DNA of 64,000 nt from K23-9 sp964460665 (GTDB lineage: Bacteria; Planctomycetota; Planctomycetia; Pirellulales; Pirellulaceae). This document shows, in pieces, positions 61,739 to 64,000 of the stretch. A model generated the notes under the pieces. It made no database searches and was not told where the DNA came from. It was given only the letters and a program-made list of their open reading frames with translations. The translations under genes were made by a program, and so were the position numbers. Within the stretch, counting starts at the first letter, position 1. Every line of letters begins with the position of its first letter. Location: NCBI GenBank assembly GCA_964460665.1, contig CAYWSL010000008.1, positions 6,236 to 70,235 of the forward strand, read 5' to 3'.

Positions 61739-62332
61739 TTATTCCTCAATCGGAATCCGATAGCTCACCGCACCGATTGTGGCACCTGCTGGCACGTCTT
61801 TGTAGTTCGCGTGACACATGATGCACTTGTCCATCACCACAGGAACTTGCGTAACCGCCTCCAGGTATCGCTTGCCGTTTTCGGTCACGACCGTATCGAA
61901 GTAACCTTGCTTCGCGGTCAGCTTTTTAATCGCCGACTTCTCAAACGCACTCTTGGCAACGTTGTCCGAATCATAAGGCTCGCCGGTCGCGTCGACCAAG
62001 CGTACTTTGTGCCAACCCTTCTTTTCCATCGCGTCCCACAAAGCCATTGCAGCGGTAATCCCCGGCGTGCTGGATTCATCTTCAACGTAAGTCTGCGTCA
62101 CCAACACGATCGTCGTCTTGTACAGATCGTCCAGCATTCGAACCGTCTTACGCGCCTGTTCCACTGCCGGGTCCTTCTTTTCCGCTGCCGGGTCCTTCTT
62201 TTCCGCTACCGGTTTCGCGTCGTCGGCCCGCGCGGTGCTGGTGTACCAGTTCGATGCGCCCAGCCCGACTGCCAGTCCAATCAATGACAACGCACACCAT
62301 TTCAACCAATTCGTTCTTTGCTGTTTTTGCAT
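61739..62332 (-). CDS. DUF3365-like secreted monoheme protein
   Basis: From the ATG at 62332 this is 197 residues with a signal peptide (WLKWCALSLIGLAVGLGASNWY). A Lys/Asp/Pro repeat (AEKKDPAAEKKDPAVEQ) leads into a domain resembling DUF3365 (Tll0287-like), with C-I-M-C-H near residue 173 binding one c-type heme and hydrophobic helices around it. Similar proteins sense redox or gases in some bacteria. It is divergent from an Rrf2 regulator with two palindromes in the shared spacer, suggesting that the two are functionally linked (inference). Confidence 0.82.
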   Translation of the reverse strand: MQKQQRTNWLKWCALSLIGLAVGLGASNWYTSTARADDAKPVAEKKDPAAEKKDPAVEQARKTVRMLDDLYKTTIVLVTQTYVEDESSTPGITAAMALWDAMEKKGWHKVRLVDATGEPYDSDNVAKSAFEKSAIKKLTAKQGYFDTVVTENGKRYLEAVTQVPVVMDKCIMCHANYKDVPAGATIGAVSYRIPIEE

Positions 62333-62389
62333 TCGCCTACACTCTGGTTTGTGTTTTCGGATCACCGCGCAGGCGGTCACCAAACCGCC

Positions 62390-62454
62390 TTAATTGGACG
62401 CGTGCATCCAATTAAGATGCTAGGCGGGCATAAATTGGATGTCAACATCCAGTT
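62390..62454. promoter_or_regulatory. Two palindromic operators between the heme protein and Rrf2 genes
   Basis: Palindrome 1 has arms TTAATTGGA and TCCAATTAA with an 8-bp spacer (62390-62415). Palindrome 2 is AATTGGATGT and ACATCCAGTT around a 2-bp centre (62433-62454, one mismatched pair). They share the core ATTGGA. The position in a divergent promoter region suggests Rrf2 binding and control of both genes. Confidence 0.65.
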
Positions 62455-62499
62455 AATTGGTTATGATATTGTTTTGGGGACCTTTGCCAGGACATCGAG

Positions 62500-62922
62500 A
62501 TGTTTTCACAGACGGTTGAATACGCGTTGCGTTCGGTGGTTTATTTGGCCAAGCGTACCGACCAAGCTTGCACAACGGGCGAGATTGCGAAGGTGACGCA
62601 AGTTCCGCCGGCTTACCTTTCCAAAGTGCTTCAGGGGCTACGCCGCGAAGGGATCGTGCGAAGCCAGCGGGGCATCGGCGGAGGGGTATTCTTGGACCGT
62701 GACCCGGCGAAGTTGACGGTTCTGGAAGTCGTACAGGCGGTCGAACCGATCAAGCGGATCGTGTCATGTCCGCTTGGACTAAAGGCGCACGGCAAGAATC
62801 TGTGTCCGCTTCACCGCCGAATGGACGATGCGATGGCATCGATGGAAGACGCATTTCGGTCCACGACGTTAGCCGAGATCCTATCGGATCCCAGCAAGAG
62901 CATTCCGATGGACGATAAATAA
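62500..62922 (+). CDS. Rrf2-family transcriptional regulator
   Basis: A 140-residue Rrf2 protein. The winged helix (MFSQTVEYALRSVVYLAKRT and TTGEIAKVTQVPPAYLSKVLQ) is followed by the wing GIVRSQRGIGGGVFL. Cysteines are at about residues 24, 90 and 102; the usual three-Cys Fe-S cluster of IscR/NsrR is 90, 96 and 102 or close, so the middle ligand is missing and the cluster form, if any, is unclear. It is divergent from the DUF3365-like heme protein. It could respond to NO, redox state or another signal; that is inference. Confidence 0.9.
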   Translation: MFSQTVEYALRSVVYLAKRTDQACTTGEIAKVTQVPPAYLSKVLQGLRREGIVRSQRGIGGGVFLDRDPAKLTVLEVVQAVEPIKRIVSCPLGLKAHGKNLCPLHRRMDDAMASMEDAFRSTTLAEILSDPSKSIPMDDK

Positions 62923-63102
62923 CCGTCAAAGTCGCACAAAAGCCGCTAAATCCGCATTCACCGCGAACCCAGCGCCCAACAAGGTGCCTCTGGACATACA
63001 GTAAGCGAATGGACCTTGCGATAGACGCATCGCTCAAGTAAATTCCGTGCCTTCTGGCGAGCCCGTGCTTCGGTACAAAATCGCCAATCCAATCCTCTAC
63101 AT
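62923..63102. other. Intergenic region upstream of tRNA-Asn
   Basis: About 180 bp without a supported gene. The antisense open frame over the Rrf2 gene does not look coding. A tRNA promoter is expected here but no distinct box pair can be named. Confidence 0.4.
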
Positions 63103-63175
63103 TCCCCTGTAGCTCAGTTGGTAGAGCAGGCGGCTGTTAACCGCCTTGTCACAGGTTCGAGTCCTGTCGGGGGAG
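63103..63175 (+). tRNA. tRNA-Asn (GTT anticodon)
   Basis: Acceptor arms TCCCCTG and CGGGGGA pair fully, the D-arm GCTC ... GAGC, anticodon stem GGCGG/CCGCC with loop CTGTTAA (anticodon GTT) and T-arm ACAGG TTCGAGT CCTGT are present. The discriminator is G at 63175; CCA is not encoded. The last 27 bases are also the 3' end of the recombinase gene in antisense, suggesting an attachment site here. Confidence 0.96.
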
Positions 63176-64000
63176 CCTTCCATCCTGGTTACGCAACTTT
63201 TTGTCGCGTGACTGGTTGATGGCCAAATTGAGAGGCGTGGGGCTTCGGCCCCACGCTTCTATTTGTATCTCGCCACTCGGTTCTTTCTTCTTGAAACTGA
63301 GCGTGATCTGTTTCACCAGCAGCCGCAGAGCGTATTGTCGCTCGTCGAAATCGAGCTCTTTCCATAGGGCAGAGAAGTCCTCGTAGGCTGACTGCACCTC
63401 CTCGGTTGAAATGTCCGCGTCGCGGCGGTCTCGGATTTGGAGTGTCAGCTCGGTGATTCGCGATTTGAGTGACTGCTGATCCTTCTCCAGAGCCGCGAGC
63501 CGATCCGTAATGGCAGTGATTGCTTGGAGAGCTGGATCGGCCAAACGGTCAACGAGAGCTAGCGAGCTTTTTTCCATCCTGGAAAGCTCTTTGCTGAGCT
63601 TTGTCCGCTCTGACTCCAATGCCGCTACTCCGTCTCTGTTGGCTTCAGTGGCAGACGCGATGACGGCGGCTAGGTGCTTCGGTTTCTTTGCTAGATCCTG
63701 AATGTAGTCGATGACTGCGGCGTCAATCATTTCCGCCTTCAGGTCTGCTCCACAGCAAGCCGCGGCGTCCTTCTTCGATTTTGTCGTGCATTTGTAGTAA
63801 TAGTATCGCTGCGTGCTGCCATCCTTCTTTTTCTTGTTCACGAAGCTCGTCGTGTACGCGCAACCACAGTAGCCGCAGCGGAGCAGGCCAAGTAGCAGTG
63901 TGTCCTGTTGAGACTGATCGCCACGGCGCGGCTTCTCTTTTCGAGCGTCCATGAGTTTTTGGACTTCGATAAACTTCTTCTCGTCGATAATGCCTTCGTG
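63149..64000 (-). CDS. Large serine recombinase, C-terminal part (continues past the window)
   Basis: The frame enters from the window edge (HEGIIDEKKFIEVQKL, recombinase-domain-like) and continues with a zinc-ribbon (C-x2-C in RCGYCGCAY, then KCTTKSKKDAAACCGADL) and a long helical coiled coil (ALESERTKLSKELSRME). This is the C-terminal plan of large serine integrases/resolvases that recognise att sites. The last residues (RLPRQDSNL) and stop read through the antisense of the tRNA-Asn 3' end. The catalytic domain is outside the window. It is probably the integrase of a mobile element whose body lies to the right. Confidence 0.9.
   Translation of the reverse strand, partial: HEGIIDEKKFIEVQKLMDARKEKPRRGDQSQQDTLLLGLLRCGYCGCAYTTSFVNKKKKDGSTQRYYYYKCTTKSKKDAAACCGADLKAEMIDAAVIDYIQDLAKKPKHLAAVIASATEANRDGVAALESERTKLSKELSRMEKSSLALVDRLADPALQAITAITDRLAALEKDQQSLKSRITELTLQIRDRRDADISTEEVQSAYEDFSALWKELDFDERQYALRLLVKQITLSFKKKEPSGEIQIEAWGRSPTPLNLAINQSRDKKLRNQDGRLPRQDSNL

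Overview
The window looks like a piece of a planctomycete chromosome, most likely a Pirellulaceae/Rhodopirellula-like marine organism. The signs are a fucose/rhamnose-type bacterial microcompartment (BMC) locus, several Cys-type sulfatases, a DUF1549/DUF1501 protein pair, a DUF6807 protein, a PilM/N/O-type secretion operon and many secreted proteins with long low-complexity tails. Taxonomy is inferred from gene families only.

Layout. 1-4.8 kb (minus strand): the right half of a BMC locus, in transcription order a DeoR regulator, PduL-type phosphotransacylase, two BMC-H hexamer proteins, acetate kinase, an EutN/CcmL pentamer protein and a truncated CoA-acylating aldehyde dehydrogenase. 5-9.8 kb: a secreted sulfatase and a three-part PQQ-propeller/sulfatase fusion. 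9.9-21.9 kb: a carotenoid-type desaturase, greA with a terminator in its leader, yacG, a secreted retropepsin-like protein, aroA, apt, a PilZ-like protein and several proteins of unknown function. 22.3-26.5 kb: a pentaheme cytochrome with an (DLLGGx)8 linker, followed 2 bp later by a large outer-membrane barrel, a likely porin-cytochrome pair. 26.9-35.5 kb: ThuA-like protein, metF, an endonuclease/phosphatase-fold protein, a small HExxH protein, an ECF sigma factor, Hsp20, and the DUF1501/DUF1549 pair. 35.8-39 kb: DUF6807, SDR dehydrogenase and Gfo/Idh/MocA oxidoreductase, a probable sugar-catabolic group. 39-41.7 kb: an anti-sigma-like membrane protein artificially split by an assembly gap, and a methyltransferase. 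42-50.8 kb (minus): a type II secretion/type IV pilus-like operon (major pilin, GspL/PilMN, PilO, PilP/GspC, GspE, GspF, four pseudopilin-like proteins), with an intrinsic terminator and interleaved stems between the pilin and the rest. 51.3-56.3 kb: an SbcD/YhaO-like nuclease and an SbcC/YhaN-like ATPase with an unusual acidic/proline tail. 56.5-62.9 kb: a lipoprotein, a sulfatase-PhoD phosphatase fusion, a DUF3365-like monoheme protein and a divergent Rrf2 regulator with two palindromes between them. 63.1-64 kb: tRNA-Asn, whose 3' end is overlapped by the C-terminus of a large serine recombinase; this looks like the left edge of an integrated element that continues beyond the window.

Two window-wide patterns stand out. 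First, at least six genes (aroA, DUF6807, SDR, major pilin, YhaN-like, sulfatase-PhoD) end in short direct duplications of 13-18 bp that contain the stop codon, so extra stops follow, often in other frames. Second, all four 100-N gaps are flanked by identical sequence (55 bp in three cases, 35 bp in one), so they are probably unmerged overlaps and not missing DNA; one of them breaks a gene.
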